Counted from the stretch's first letter, positions 47,201 to 57,089 are shown. The stretch: 64,000 bases of DNA from Delphinus delphis (GCF_949987515.2 NC_082698.1:28424070-28488069); one strand, 5' to 3'. The notes: generated from the letters alone by a model not told the origin. Made by a program: numbers and translations.

Positions 47201-48374
47201 CAGTTGCCAGGTTCCTTAAAGTTCCAGTTCTTTACCTGTCTGGGCAAGGCCATGGCAAGGAAAGAGCCAAAGCTAAACTGAAGATTATACCTGAGCTTAT
47301 ACATGTATCTACTTGAGGGGGTAGGAGATGTCTGGAAACTAAAGCCGTACCCTTCTTGACTAAGAATTGTGTTTTTGGTAGCCCTTCTCCTCTTCCTGTG
47401 GAAGGATGAGATCCTCATGTTGTAAGAGTTCAGTGTTATGTACCTGAGGACTGGGATTGTTAGGGCTATGTGTTCATTATTATGTTCACTGCCACTGAAT
47501 CACTTCTTGTCTTAAGAGTTACGAAAGGGTAAGATGGTAACAATAATAGGTAGGTACTTATTTCAAGGAAACCCTCTGGAGTCTAAACTGTAGATATATC
47601 CTGTATGTTAATTGGCTGGTATTAAAGAAATCCTACTAGAATTGGGTCCATTATTTTTTAGCCCTTTATCACCCTCTCCTATCCCCTCCTCTCAAAAAAG
47701 GGAAACCTTCACTAATCAGACTGACAATTCACTCATACTTTTTCCTCTCTCCAATCCATTGGCTGATCTACTGACTTGGGACTCCGAATCTGGACACTCC
47801 TGCTCACCGGCTGATTGCTGTCACCGTTCCCTTCTTCTCATTGACGGCACCGCCAGTGGTGAAGCAGAGGATGCAAATGTACAACTCACCGTACCACCGG
47901 GTGACAGACTGTGTACGGGCAGTGTGGCAAAATGAAGGGGCCGGGGCCTTTTACCGCAGCTACACCACGCAGCTAACCATGAACGTTCCCTTCCAAGCCA
48001 TTCATTTCATGACCTATGAATTCCTGCAGGAGCACTTTAACCCCCAGAGACGGTACAACCCCAGCTCCCATGTCCTCTCCGGAGCCTGTGCAGGAGCTGT
48101 AGCTGCCGCTGCCACAACCCCACTGGACGTTTGCAAAACACTGCTCAACACCCAGGAATCCCTGGCTTTGAACTCAAACATTACAGGACACATCACAGGC
48201 ATGGCTAGTGCCTTCAGGACGGTGTATCAAGTCGGCGGGGTGACCGCCTACTTCCGAGGGGTGCAGGCGAGAGTAATTTACCAGATCCCCTCCACAGCCA
48301 TCGCATGGTCTGTGTATGAGTTCTTCAAATACCTAATCACTAAACGGCAAGAAGAGTGGAGGGCAGCCAAGTGA
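37986..48374 (+). CDS. SLC25A28: SLC25A28 (mitoferrin-2), complete, four coding exons, 364 aa
   Basis: This is a mitochondrial carrier of the inner membrane. Mitoferrin-2 and its relatives (mitoferrin-1, yeast Mrs3/Mrs4) bring ferrous iron into the matrix for haem and Fe-S cluster synthesis. The exons are 37986-38276, 45275-45503, 46630-46686 and 47857-48374. All junctions are GT/AG and in phase, and the total of 1095 nt gives 364 residues plus TGA, the same length as the human protein. The amino terminus is Gly-rich and divergent (1-70). Three carrier repeats follow, with PxDxxK-type signatures PIDCVK (92-97), PAEVVK (190-195) and PLDVCK (281-286). The ATG at 37986 is chosen because it gives the known start [10 protein letters not shown]. 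An in-frame TGA lies at 37827. No damage was seen. Confidence 0.98.
39627..39826 (-). mobile_element. CHR-related SINE, short type
   Basis: The tail tttaagattttttttttgat is at the left and the head ccaccagggaagtcc at the right. The TSD tagaatttta lies at 39617-39626 and 39827-39836. Confidence 0.88.
39993..40048 (+). repeat. 28-bp tandem duplication
   Basis: Two adjacent 28-base units, actgtgag...tatatcca, differ at one base (C/T at position 10 of the unit). Confidence 0.95.
41640..41860 (-). repeat. MIR
   Basis: 'aagtaacttgcccaaggtca' and 'catagttagtggcagagtc' are the MIR core in reverse. Confidence 0.85.
42170..42320 (-). repeat. MIR
   Basis: 'catgttacagatgacattgc' and 'agtgacatacccaagaccac' are MIR in reverse. 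Confidence 0.8.
42381..42579 (-). mobile_element. CHR SINE, young type
   Basis: The TSD gtttggctttt lies at 42370-42380 and 42580-42590. Confidence 0.93.
42975..43513 (-). mobile_element. CHR SINE, older long type, carrying a nested young SINE
   Basis: The older SINE runs from tttttggctgtgttgggtct to ccactgcactaccagggaag. The young SINE at 43073-43290 interrupts it. Confidence 0.9.
43073..43290 (-). mobile_element. CHR SINE, young type, nested in an older SINE
   Basis: The 13-bp TSD aggggctactctt lies at 43060-43072 and 43291-43303, inside the older SINE, so the order of insertion is clear. Confidence 0.94.
43891..43917. repeat. (ATTC)n microsatellite
   Basis: Six to seven ATTC units. Confidence 0.95.
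43969..44342 (-). mobile_element. CHR-related SINE, long variant
   Basis: This variant starts ggctgcgtcgggtcttag and ends ccactggaccaccagggaag. It has a 15-bp TSD, ctggacattgatttt, at 43954-43968 and 44343-44357. Confidence 0.92.
45275..45503 (+). CDS. SLC25A28: SLC25A28 exon 2
   Basis: The acceptor is cttctgtactttcag and the donor is ATG|gtattg, which is a weak match after position 3. The 229 nt encode [14 protein letters not shown] through helix 2 ([13 protein letters not shown]) to SHIAN, residues 98-173, and end in phase 1. The frame stays open for about 90 bases into the intron, but that stretch does not resemble any carrier. Confidence 0.97.
45504..46629 (+). other. SLC25A28 intron 2
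   Basis: This 1.1 kb intron is moderately GC-rich. I see no repeats or conserved motifs in it. Confidence 0.9.
46630..46686 (+). CDS. SLC25A28: SLC25A28 exon 3 (57 nt)
   Basis: This short exon has a clear acceptor (ccttacatgtggcag...tttgcag) and donor GAAG|gtaatg. It encodes [19 protein letters not shown], the first helix of carrier repeat 2. It completes Gly174 and begins Val193. Its 57 nt length is divisible by three, so skipping it would keep the frame but remove a membrane helix. Confidence 0.96.
46687..47856 (+). other. SLC25A28 intron 3
   Basis: This 1.2 kb intron shows no recognisable repeat. A 138-residue minus-strand frame at 47002-47418 has no family resemblance and is taken as chance. 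Confidence 0.9.
47857..48374 (+). CDS. SLC25A28: SLC25A28 exon 4, coding part to the stop codon
   Basis: The acceptor ends caccgccag, with its pyrimidine run (ttcccttcttctcattg) set back about 15 bases. The exon encodes [14 protein letters not shown] through repeats 2 and 3, including [14 protein letters not shown], and ends [10 protein letters not shown] then TGA at 48372-48374. Confidence 0.97.
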
Positions 48375-48710
48375 AGCGGCACTCAGTGGAGCCAGGGTTC
48401 GGCCAGCACTGCTGCTCTGCCCACTCCAGCCACGTTCTCTGTCTCCCGGCACACTCCAGCCTCGAGCGGGGTGGGAAGGAAGGCAGAGGGCTCTCTCCCC
48501 CAGGCTCTTGGTGTTTTGGCTGACGCCAGTTCCTGCCGCCCTCCGTCGTCGCCGCCTTTCCTTCCGGGCCCTAAGCAAGTGCAGCAAGTCACAGCACAGC
48601 ATCTCTGACACTCTCTCCTTCCTGGGCCTGGTGACCTGCTCTAGACTGTTACAGAGGGATAAGCAGCTCATTCCCCTGGTTCCTAATAAAAGCCTTTAAA
48701 TTAAACGGTT
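48375..48710 (+). terminator. SLC25A28 3' UTR and polyadenylation signal
   Basis: Canonical AATAAA lies at 48685-48690, about 310 bases after the stop. It is followed by a T/GT-rich stretch (ggtttcattgggtttgtc) suitable for CstF binding, so cleavage is expected near 48705. Later signals could exist but none is as good. Confidence 0.8.
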
Positions 48711-49119
48711 TCATTGGGTTTGTCTTGCCAAAGGGGAAGTGAAATGCTGTCAACTGTTCTTGACTAAGCGTAAATCAAGGGGCCCACGGGGAAGGTTTAT
48801 TGCGTATGTCTGTAGTTTTTGTTTCTGCTGTTTTCATGGTGATTTAAGACTTTGGGCCCTACTCCCCCTTATTTAGTAATAGGCTCCAAGGAGTCTCCCT
48901 GATGGCAGGAACGATGGGCCTTTGGCAGATCCCAGCTAAACAGGTGCTCTTGACCCCCACTATTGCCTTTTCCCTAGGGCAGTGGCGTGGCACAGAAGAG
49001 GGAGATCTCTCTGCTCTAATTCTCAGCTCTGCCTGCAGCAGTAAAACTTTCCACATGGCTCTTGGTTTTCTAATGCAGTTGTAAAGCTAAGATTAGTGCA
49101 GCTGCAAGTCCTGAAGATG
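48711..49119. other. Downstream flank of SLC25A28
   Basis: Unique-looking sequence with no repeat or gene recognised. Confidence 0.7.
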
Positions 49120-49335
49120 CTGTGGTAAATAATAACAGTACCTCTCATTTTAAGGCTTTTACAAAGTACTTTCATATACGTGATCTCCTTTGGTTCTCAC
49201 AAAATCTGAAGTAGGCAGTGCAGGTGTCATCTCTATTTTACAGGTAAGGAAAGCTCAGAGAGGCTGTGACTGGCTCAAGGTCTCACAGTAAATACAGAAC
49301 TGGGACCCCGACCCAGATCTTTTGTCCCCAGAAGT
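49120..49335 (-). repeat. MIR
   Basis: 'atctctattttacaggtaag' and 'gactggctcaaggtctcaca' are MIR in reverse. Confidence 0.85.
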
Positions 49336-49389
49336 GAATCTAATTGTGCCTTCCTGCAGATAGGAAATGAGCGGAGGGCATGTACTCCA

Positions 49390-49424
49390 CCTGCCATCTG
49401 AAGGAGCTCCCTTCAGATGGCAGG
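49390..49424. repeat. Perfect 15-bp inverted repeat with 5-nt loop
   Basis: The arm cctgccatctgaagg at 49390-49404 is exactly inverted at 49410-49424 around agctc. Confidence 0.97.
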
Positions 49425-49589
49425 AGCCGACGGCCACTTGGGCTCTGGGTACTTACAGGGACGGGGCTTTCACTGTGCTTTGGGGGTCAGTCTGTTCCTT
49501 TTTGTGTAACTGAACCAGTTATTGGCAAGTTCTTCAGTACATAGAGTGGAAGTTACCCCCCTGAAACTTCTATCGTCTTTGCATCTGTC

Positions 49590-50150
49590 ATTCATTCAGT
49601 AACTACTGAGTGTCTGCGTCAGGCGCTGGTGTTGGGCACACGGTGATAAATAACCGCCCCCCAAAAAAAAAGATTTTAAAAAATCCAAAAAACAACATTC
49701 CAGCCCTCAAGGAGTGTGGAAGATACATATAAACAGGCAATTACAAGATAAAATGACAAGAAATGTGATAGGGCAAAACTAGACAGCCGTTTGGAGGACA
49801 GAAGAATACCCAGCCTGGCCGTGGGTGATGGGGTAGGCTTTTGGAGGAAAGTGACATCTGAGGTGACACCTGGAAGGCAAATGAGCTAACTGTGAAGGAG
49901 GGCGGGGAAATGTTCTAGGCAAAGACCTGGAGGTAAGAGAATGAGAAGCATTTGGGGTTCAGTGTGCAAGGGGTTCAGTGGGGCTGACAGCCTGGGCAAC
50001 GCATGCAGCTGGAAAGCCAAGTGGGGGCTGGGGTGTTAAAAGCAATGCTAAGGAGTTTAGACTTTATCCTGAAGGCAGTGCAGAGGCATTACAGGGCTTT
50101 AAGCAGAGGTGTGGTGTGATGAGATTTACAACTGAAACATCACTTAGGCG
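49590..50150 (+). repeat. Ancient interspersed repeat, family not named
   Basis: The order 'attcattcagtaactactga', 'ccagccctcaaggagtgtgg', 'aggagtttagactttatcct', 'gctttaagcagaggtgtgg' is a recurrent mammalian repeat. Shorter pieces of similar text lie near 54300-54400 and 57180-57270. Confidence 0.55.
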
Positions 50151-50159
50151 CTGAGAAAG

Positions 50160-51297
50160 GATTATAGGAGCAAGACTGGACAGGCAGGCAGATCTGGGGA
50201 GGAGGCTGTTGCAGTCTGCATCCAGGCAAGGCTGCATGGTGGTCTGTGCAGGGACGGTGGTGAGGGAGACAGAGAAAAGTGCCTGACTGGAGCGAGGTTA
50301 GGGTTGCAGATCAGCAGGGTTCGGTTACAGAGTAAATCTTGTTCTCCTTCCACCGGACAGCCCTTCAAGTATCTATGGAGAATCATGTCTGAATGCACTT
50401 GAAACAAACTGTCAAGAAAACAGCAGGGTCTCCGTTTCTAAGCCTTAAGTAAGCTCTCCTGGCCCTCTGATTTAGCGCTGAAGAAATGTTAACAGTGCCA
50501 AACGGTGGCCACTGGAGTTTGAATCGCCTGTGGAGTAAAAAGAGCGTGATGAAGTCATTGCAGAGGTCATTTCAGAGGGTTTGCTTGTAAAGTTCAAGAG
50601 AACAGCTGCCTCCCAGCATGGAGTAAGCATGAGAACAAAGGGATGCCTCCCCAAACCTTAGCCCTGTAGTGAGCTGTCCAGAGTTACTGCCTGGCATGGT
50701 ACCCGGACCACGGCAGACACTGTGGCAATAAGGCCCACTTTTCAAGAAAAGGACACGGGGTATTTTCAGAAAGAATGGAGTCACTAAAGACCCCCTCAGC
50801 TCTAATGCTTTAATAACAAATAATGAGAAAAGAGTGCAAAGTGACCTTCCAGTCTCCAACTGTGTTCTAGCTGCTGGATGAGTTTGGAATTTGGACAGGG
50901 CATTAGATTCTGTAGGTCTCTGGGCCCAATCACTAGAGAAGACAGAGGCAGAACACCGTGATGGAGTCGAGAGTCTGGATGCCAGTGAATGGGTACCTGG
51001 GTCAGGTACCCATTCAAGCCTCGCTTTCATGGGCTCACCACACCCATGAGAACCGTGGGCTTTGGGGGTATCTCCAAGCCCAGAGTCTTCCTGGAAAGCC
51101 AGGTAGGTTATTGTGGCACCAGGAGGACCCAGCTCCAAACCACCATCAAGGGGTCAATTCCTGCACAGTGCTATCCGAAGCAGAAAGTGAGAAAATAAGT
51201 CACAATTTGGCCAGAGAAAACTTTTCTTAATCTGACATACAAGACCAATGTGAATGAAGCAGTCTTGTATTAACACAAAGCAGTATATAGTCATGTA
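50160..51297. other. Intergenic, unassigned, with a perfect hairpin
   Basis: There is no gene. Overlapping frames at 50572-51230 run on both strands and have no family resemblance. The hairpin is at 50986-51016. Confidence 0.65.
50986..51016. repeat. Perfect 14-bp inverted repeat with 3-nt loop
   Basis: The arm tgaatgggtacctg at 50986-50999 is exactly inverted at 51003-51016 around ggt. Confidence 0.97.
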
Positions 51298-51414
51298 TTG
51301 GGTTGGCCAAAAAGTTCATTTGGTTTTTTCCATAAGATGACTCCAGTAGTGCTTAGTTGTCTTTAACTTCATTCGAAACAATTTTGTTAGACTGTATTGT
51401 GACAGCTGTCATAT

Positions 51415-52851
51415 CAGTGTGCATTTAAAAAAAAATTATCAAAATTGGTGAATTTTTGTGTAGCCATTTTCATATTGAAGAGGGAGAAAGGAAGCAACGT
51501 TTTTGGCATACCATGCTTTATTATTCCAAGAAAGGTAAAAATGCAACTGAAATGCAAAAAAAGATTTGTGCAGTGTATTGAGAAGGTGCTGTGACTGATC
51601 AAACATGTCAAAAATGGTTTGTGAAGTTTCGTGCTGGAGATTTCCTGCTGGACGATGCTCCAGAGTTGGGTAGACCAGTTGAAGTTGATAGCAATTAAAT
51701 CGAGACATAGTTGAGAATAATCAACGTTACATCACACGGGAAACAGACGACATATTCAAAATATCCAAATCAAGCGCTGAAAATCATTTGCACCAGCTTA
51801 GTTATGCTAATCGCTTTGGTGTTTGGGTTCCACATAAGTTAAGTGAAAAAAACCTTCTTGACCGTATTTCCACATGCAATTCTCTACTTAAACGGAAGGA
51901 AAACGTTCTGTTTTTAAAACAAATTGTGACGGGCAATGAAAAGTGGATACTGTACAATAATGTGGAACAGAAGAGATCGTGGGGCAAGCGAAATGAACCA
52001 CCACCAACCACACCAAAGGCCGGTCTTCATCCAAAGAAGGTGATGTTGTATATATGGTGGAGTTGGAAGGGAGGCTTTTATTTTTAAGAATCGATTTTAT
52101 TTATTTATTTTTGGTTGCGTTGGGTCTTCGTTGCTGTGCGTGGGCTTTCTCTAGTTGTATCAAGTGGGGGCTACTCTTCATTGCAGCAAGTGGGCTTCTC
52201 AGCACGATGGCTTCTCTTCTTGCAGAGCACAGGCTCTAGGCGCGCGGGCTTCAGTAGTTGTGGCTCGTGGGATCTAGAGCACAGGCTCAGTAGTTGTGGT
52301 GCACGGGCTTAGTTGCTCCACAGCATGTGGGATCTTCCCGGACCAGGGATTGAACCCATGTCCCCTGCATTGGCAGGCGGATTCTTAACCACTACACCAC
52401 CAGGGAAGTCCCAGGAGTCTTCTATTATGAGCTTTTTATGGAAAACCAAACGATTAATTCAAACAAGTACTGCTCCCAATTAGACCAACTGAAAGCAGCA
52501 CTTGACGAGAAGCACCTGGAATTAGTTAACAGAAAACACATAATCTTCCATCAAGATACCGCAAGACTGCATGTTTCTTTGATGACCAGGCAAAAACTGT
52601 TACAGCTTGGCTGGGAAGTTCTGATTCATCCGCCATATTCACCAGACATTGCACCTCTGGATTTCCATTTACTTCTGTCTTTACAAAATTCTCTTAACGG
52701 AAAAAAATTCAATTCCCTGGAAGACTGTAAAAGGTACCTGGAACAGTTCTTTGCTCAAAAAGATAAAAAGTTGTGGGAAGATGGGATTATGAAGCTGCCT
52801 GAAAAATGGTGGAAGGTAGGGGAACAAAACGGTGAATATGTTGTTCAATAA
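51415..52851 (+). pseudogene. Mariner transposase, inactivated
   Basis: Transposase reading lies in three segments: about 51415-51698 (DNA-binding part, ending with GRPVEVD), 51700-52080 (VPHKLSEKN, TGNEKWILYNN, HPKKVM, WWSWKGG) and about 52415-52851 (ENQTINSNKY, HQDTARLHV, HPPYSPDIAPLDFHLL). The HPPYSPD..P.D block is the mariner signature, and the second and third acidic residues of the DD34D set are visible. The first acidic residue, normally in TGDEKW, reads Asn. A frameshift near 51696 and a SINE at 52085 also break the frame. It cannot make active enzyme as it stands. Confidence 0.9.
52085..52412 (-). mobile_element. CHR SINE, older long type, inside the mariner
   Basis: The SINE runs from the tail tttatttatttatttttggt to accaccagggaagtcc. 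Flanking ggaggctttta and ggagtcttcta differ at two positions and are likely the aged TSD. It splits the transposase frame between WKGG and YYELF. Confidence 0.9.
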
Positions 52852-52927
52852 AGTTCTTGGTGAAAATGAAAAATGTGTCTTTTATTTTTACTTTAAAAAC
52901 CGAAGGAACCTTTTGGCCAACCCAATA

Positions 52928-54500
52928 CTAGACTACATGGAATCAACAATGAGATTGAGAGACAGAAAAGATGAGATTAGTGTAGGTCAGAGTTAATGAA
53001 GAAGAGGTGGCTTCGATGAATAGTAAAATGAAAAAAAAAAAAACTTTTGTAAAAGCCAATCAAAGGTCACGCTAATTTTATAAAATTTAGAAAACATAGA
53101 GTAAAAGAAAATACCTCCAATCCTATTACCCAGAGAATATGACATTTTGATGTGCACATCATCTAGTACTTTTTCTATGCATTAGTTTTTGTTAATTTTC
53201 AAAAATCGGACCACACCGTAAACAGCTTCTTCTACTAACAGTATATGATGCCCATCTTTCCACATTATTAAATTTTCTTCCATCACCTCAATGTAAATGG
53301 CCACACAACATTCCATCGTACAAATGTACAGTGGCTTATTCAGTCAGTCCCTTGGTGTGCCTTCATACTAAGTTATTCTCAAGAGCATTGCCATGGGAGG
53401 TAGAATATGAATGACAAAAAGGAGAGCAGGGTAGTTACAGAGAGAAGGTTCAGAGTGGGGAGACAGTTTGGTGCCAGCTCCCAGCAGGAGCTGAAGAGAT
53501 CCTGACTGGAGAACAGGGTGCAAGTTAAGGGATGGAAGGGGTAAGGCTGGCCAGCGAGAATGTCAGAGGTAGGAGGGTTCTTAGAAGTCATCCCTCCTTG
53601 AGCCCCACTTCACTCTACAGCATCCCTGACAGACCCACTCCCGGGTCTGGGAGCACACTGCTGCCCAAAGCCATCTGTGTCATCGCTGCAAAGTTCGCTG
53701 GTTAGAAAGTTCATTCTTTAGTCTTCTGCTTCCATTCTAGAATCATGTCACTTCTCTGCTCCTGTGGCCAAATTCCTCACTTACGGCCGCAGGGCTTTAC
53801 ATAATTTGGCCCCTGCCTGTCTTTCCAACCCAAACCTACAACATGAACATGAGGCATTCAAAACAAACACATATTTTCGTGAAAATCTAAAATATTCCTT
53901 CTGTTGCCTTCGGTCACTGATATAGGAGGCTTGATAAACAATATTCTGTCTAAACTATCAGAAACCTCACACGATCGCTGTTCAGACTGGATGTGCAATA
54001 CTTGTTACCTCCTGCTACCTTAGCTTGGTGAGCAGAGAGCAATGCTATGAGCGCCGCACACAATACTCCCTGCATTATCAGGGTTCCGTAACGCAAGCTT
54101 TTTTCACCGCCACCACTCCCGCTGCCCACACTCACACACTGAAAAGAAAGAACAATTCTTTCTATTGAGGCACATAGGTCTCCCTGTAATTTCCACCTGT
54201 GATCTCCTTCTGCCTGCTGGAGCAGCAAAGAATCACACTAATCCTTCTCTCTGACAGCCCTTCAAAAATATTAAGACGGCTATCATGTCACTCGGGGAGG
54301 GTCATATTCTGGAGAGCCTGAAAGCGAGGCAGAGGAGTTTAGACCTGGCAGCTAATGAGGAGCTCTCGTGGTTCTTAAGCAGGGAGGGACATGACTAAAG
54401 CAATGTCTGAGGATGATGCAAGCAACAGCCGGATATAGGACAACCTGGAGGGTAGGACACTGGAGACAGGGACTCTAGCTGAGGGGCTACTGTCCCCATT
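52928..54500. other. Intergenic, unassigned
   Basis: 53080-53360 has old L1-like text in reverse (ttctactaacagtatatgatg, caacattccatcgtac). 53700-53900 is C/T-rich, possibly L2. No gene is seen. Confidence 0.55.
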
Positions 54501-54517
54501 TAGAAAAAGAGGACCCT

Positions 54518-54663
54518 CGGGACTTCCCTGCAGGTCTAGTGGTTAAGAGTCTGTGCTTCCACTGCAGGGGGCACGGGTTCGATCCCTGGTCAGGGAACTA
54601 AGATCCCACATGCTGTGTGGCGTGGCCAAAAAATAGTAATAATAATAATAATAATTTTTTAAA
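54518..54663 (+). mobile_element. CHR-related SINE, short type
   Basis: The head gggacttccctgcaggtcta and the B-box region ggttcgatccctggtc are present, followed by a (TAA)n tail. agaaaaagaggaccct flanks both sides. Confidence 0.9.
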
Positions 54664-55004
54664 AAGAAAAAGAGGACCCTGAGAAATCTCATTACTGGAA
54701 GATGAAAGGGACTTGATGATGGTTTAGACATTCACGTGGGAACTTACCTATAGGTTGTTTGCACTCATCTGGCTGTGTTTCATCTCCTTCGTTAGACTGG
54801 GGCCCAGAATTGTGCCTTTTTGGTATCACCCCCTGCACCCCAGTACTCATAACAGGTGCTTGATAACTACCTGCTGACAATGGAATGGTTGTGGTCACAC
54901 ACTGAGGTCTGTCTGGGAGAATGATGGTACCAGGGTTAGGAATGAGCCACTTCACTTCACAAACGTGTATTGAGCAGCTGGGGGCACTGGGGTAGATGCT
55001 GGGC

Positions 55005-55283
55005 CAATGTGATGGTCAGCTTTTGGTGTCAACATGGTACAGCTACAGTCCCCAGGTTTTCAATCAAACACTAATCTAGACGTTGCTGTGAAGGTATTTT
55101 GTGGATATGACGATATGATTAAAGTCTATAATCAGTTTATTTGAAGTAAGAAAGATTATCCTAGATAATCTGGGGGGGAGGCGCTGCTTTAAGTAGTTGA
55201 AAGGCCTTAAGAGCAGAACTGAAGTTTCCTTGAAGAAGAAATTCCACATGTGGGATGTAGCTTCAGCTTGTGCTCAAGAGTGT

Positions 55284-55335
<52 letters not shown>

Positions 55336-55380
55336 CTCCTACTGGTTCTGTTTCTCTGGTAGAGCCCTGACTGATGCAGT
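55005..55380 (+). repeat. Old LTR-like repeat with an (AC)n tract
   Basis: 'tgtgatggtcagcttttggtgtc' (start shown in part), 'acgttgctgtgaaggtattt' and the end 'ggttctgtttctctggtaga' match a widespread old mammalian repeat that I take to be LTR-related. The naming is tentative. Confidence 0.5.
55286..55334. repeat. (AC)n microsatellite
   Basis: About 24 uninterrupted CA units, long enough to be polymorphic. Confidence 0.97.
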
Positions 55381-55434
55381 GTGTAAGTGTGCACACACAC
55401 AAGAAGAAACCATCACTTACTGCTGGCCAGACCC

Positions 55435-55560
55435 CTCACTTCCTCTGGCTCACTCAGTCCTCACACAATCCTCCTAACAATACTAAGAGGCGGGCACTGT
55501 TGTTCCCATTTTTCAGATGGGAATACTGAGACTTGAAGGAGTTTGGTAATTTGCCCGTCC
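55435..55560 (-). repeat. MIR
   Basis: 'cctcacacaatcctcctaac' and 'ttcccatttttcagatggga' are MIR in reverse. Confidence 0.75.
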
Positions 55561-55599
55561 CATGTTCTTCCCACATCCTGTTTCCTCTATTTACAACAT

Positions 55600-55985
55600 T
55601 TTTGCCTGGACCTTTGGATGGTGGGGTGCTTCTGAGCGTTTGAGTCTGTGCTCAGATGTCACCTCCTCAAACAGTCTTCCCTGGCCACCCAATCTAAAGC
55701 AATGTCCTCAGTCACTCTCATGTCACCCTGTTTTATTTTTCATACACGTTATCAAATAGTAATAACGTGTATGAAAAATAAAATAAAACAGGGTATTTGA
55801 CTATATGATGGTCATTCTAACCGTTCCTTGTTTCAGCACCAGCCTCCTTCCCAAGCAGGATGTCAATTTCATGAGAGCAGGTGCTTTCTTTACTCTGGTC
55901 TTATTCTTCATGACTTCACTGGGGCCTGGAACAGTGCTGCACACTTAGTAGGCTAGCACTGAAAAACTGTTAAATAAATGATGTA
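55600..55985 (+). repeat. L2 3' end containing an inverted duplication
   Basis: L2 text 'gctcagatgtcacctcctca', 'caccctgttttatttttcat', 'gagcaggtgctttctttact' and a terminal ataaatgatg. The hairpin at 55725-55794 interrupts it. Confidence 0.75.
55725..55794. repeat. Long inverted repeat (28/33 bp arms, 9-nt loop)
   Basis: Left arm 55725-55752 and right arm 55762-55794 are reverse complements except that the right arm has one extra 5-base TTTTA unit. The loop is caaatagta. Confidence 0.95.
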
Positions 55986-56164
55986 ATTCCTTAACTGGAC
56001 TCAACTCCTGCTGCCAAAGAACTCAAAGTCTACTGGATAATAGAGAGAAATAAATAGCAACATGGAAACTGTGCAGTGGGAAACTGAGATCTGATACAAG
56101 TCGTGATGCTCACAGAAGTCGGAATGCTCACTTTGAATCAGGTGTGATGCCCTTGGGGCTGTGT

Positions 56165-56440
56165 AATATTGTGGTTAAGAGCACACTCTCTGGTGTTGCT
56201 CTTACTGGGTTCAACTCCCAGCACACCCTTTACTCATGAGTGTGTAACTCTGGACAGGTCCTGGCCCCTCTTGCCTCCATTTCCTCATCTGTGAACTGGA
56301 AGTAACAACAGTAGCTATCTTATAATAGCTGTATTATCTTATAATACTGTTTTTGAAGATTAACGGGGCTAAAATGTAGGTAGTGAGTGTTTAAAACCAG
56401 GCCCGACACACAGCAGGCACTGTGTAAGCACGTGCTATTA
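56165..56440 (+). repeat. MIR, nearly full length
   Basis: 'tgtggttaagagcacactct', 'cctcatctgtgaactggaag' and 'agcaggcactgtgtaagca' give the whole MIR order. Confidence 0.85.
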
Positions 56441-56530
56441 TTACTAGTGTCCCATATAACTAGATGTTAGACTCACTATTCACTCCATGGTATGTTAACG
56501 ATTGTCTACCAATTAGGTTATAAACTTCTT

Positions 56531-56741
56531 TTTTTAAAAATTTATTTATTTTGGGCTTCCCTGGTGGCGCAGTGGTTGAGAGTCCGCCTGCCGATGCAGG
56601 AGACACGGGTTCGTGCCCCGGTCCGGGAAGATCCCACATGTCGCGGAGCGGCTGGGCCCGTGAGCCATGGCCGCAGAGCCTGCGCGTCCGGAGCCTGTGC
56701 TCCGCAACGGGAGAGGCCACAACAGTGAGAGGCTCGCGTAC

Positions 56742-56779
<38 letters not shown>

Positions 56780-57089
56780 ATTTATTTTGGCTACGTTGGG
56801 TCTTTGTTGCTGCACGCGGGCTTTCTCTAGTTGCTGAGAGCGGGGGCTACTCTTCGTTGCGGTATGCGGGCTTCTTATTGCGGTGGCTTCTCTTGTAGCA
56901 GAGCACGGGCTCTAGGCACGCGGGTTTCAGTAGTTGTGGCACGCAGGCTCTAGAGCGCAGGCTCAGTAGCCATAGCACACGGGCTTAGGTGCTCCGTGGC
57001 ATGTGGGATCTTCCTGGACCAGGGATTGAACCTGTGTCCCCCGCACTGGCAGGCAGATTCTTAACCACTGCGCCACCAAGGAAGCCCCA
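56531..57089 (-). mobile_element. CHR SINE, older long type, split by a young SINE
   Basis: The TSD ggttataaacttctt lies at 56516-56530 and 57090-57104. The body resumes at 56775 (ttggctacgttgggtctttg) after the nested element. Confidence 0.93.
56553..56772 (+). mobile_element. CHR SINE, young type, nested in the tail of an older SINE
   Basis: The element runs from gggcttccctggtggcgcag to a tail of more than 30 A. aaaatttatttatttt stands on both sides. It is in opposite orientation to its host. Confidence 0.93.

Larger units (their letters stand above)
51298..52925 (+). mobile_element. Mariner (Tc1/mariner) DNA transposon with both inverted ends
   Basis: The left end ttgggttggccaaaaagttc and the right end gaaccttttggccaacccaa are inverted copies. 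TA at 51296-51297 and 52926-52927 is the duplicated target expected of this superfamily. Without the SINE at about 52085-52412, the element is about 1.3 kb, the usual full length. The ends resemble those of mariners known from ruminants and other cetartiodactyls; the subfamily is inferred only. Confidence 0.93.

Noticed and set aside
48378..48400. CAGTGG in the SLC25A28 3' UTR considered as an iron-responsive element
   Set aside because: The flanking bases do not form the required stem or the bulged C, so this is only a chance match to the loop.
50572..51138. A 188-residue minus-strand frame in the intergenic region
   Set aside because: It covers the hairpin at 50986 and overlaps frames on the other strand. 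No recognisable motif.
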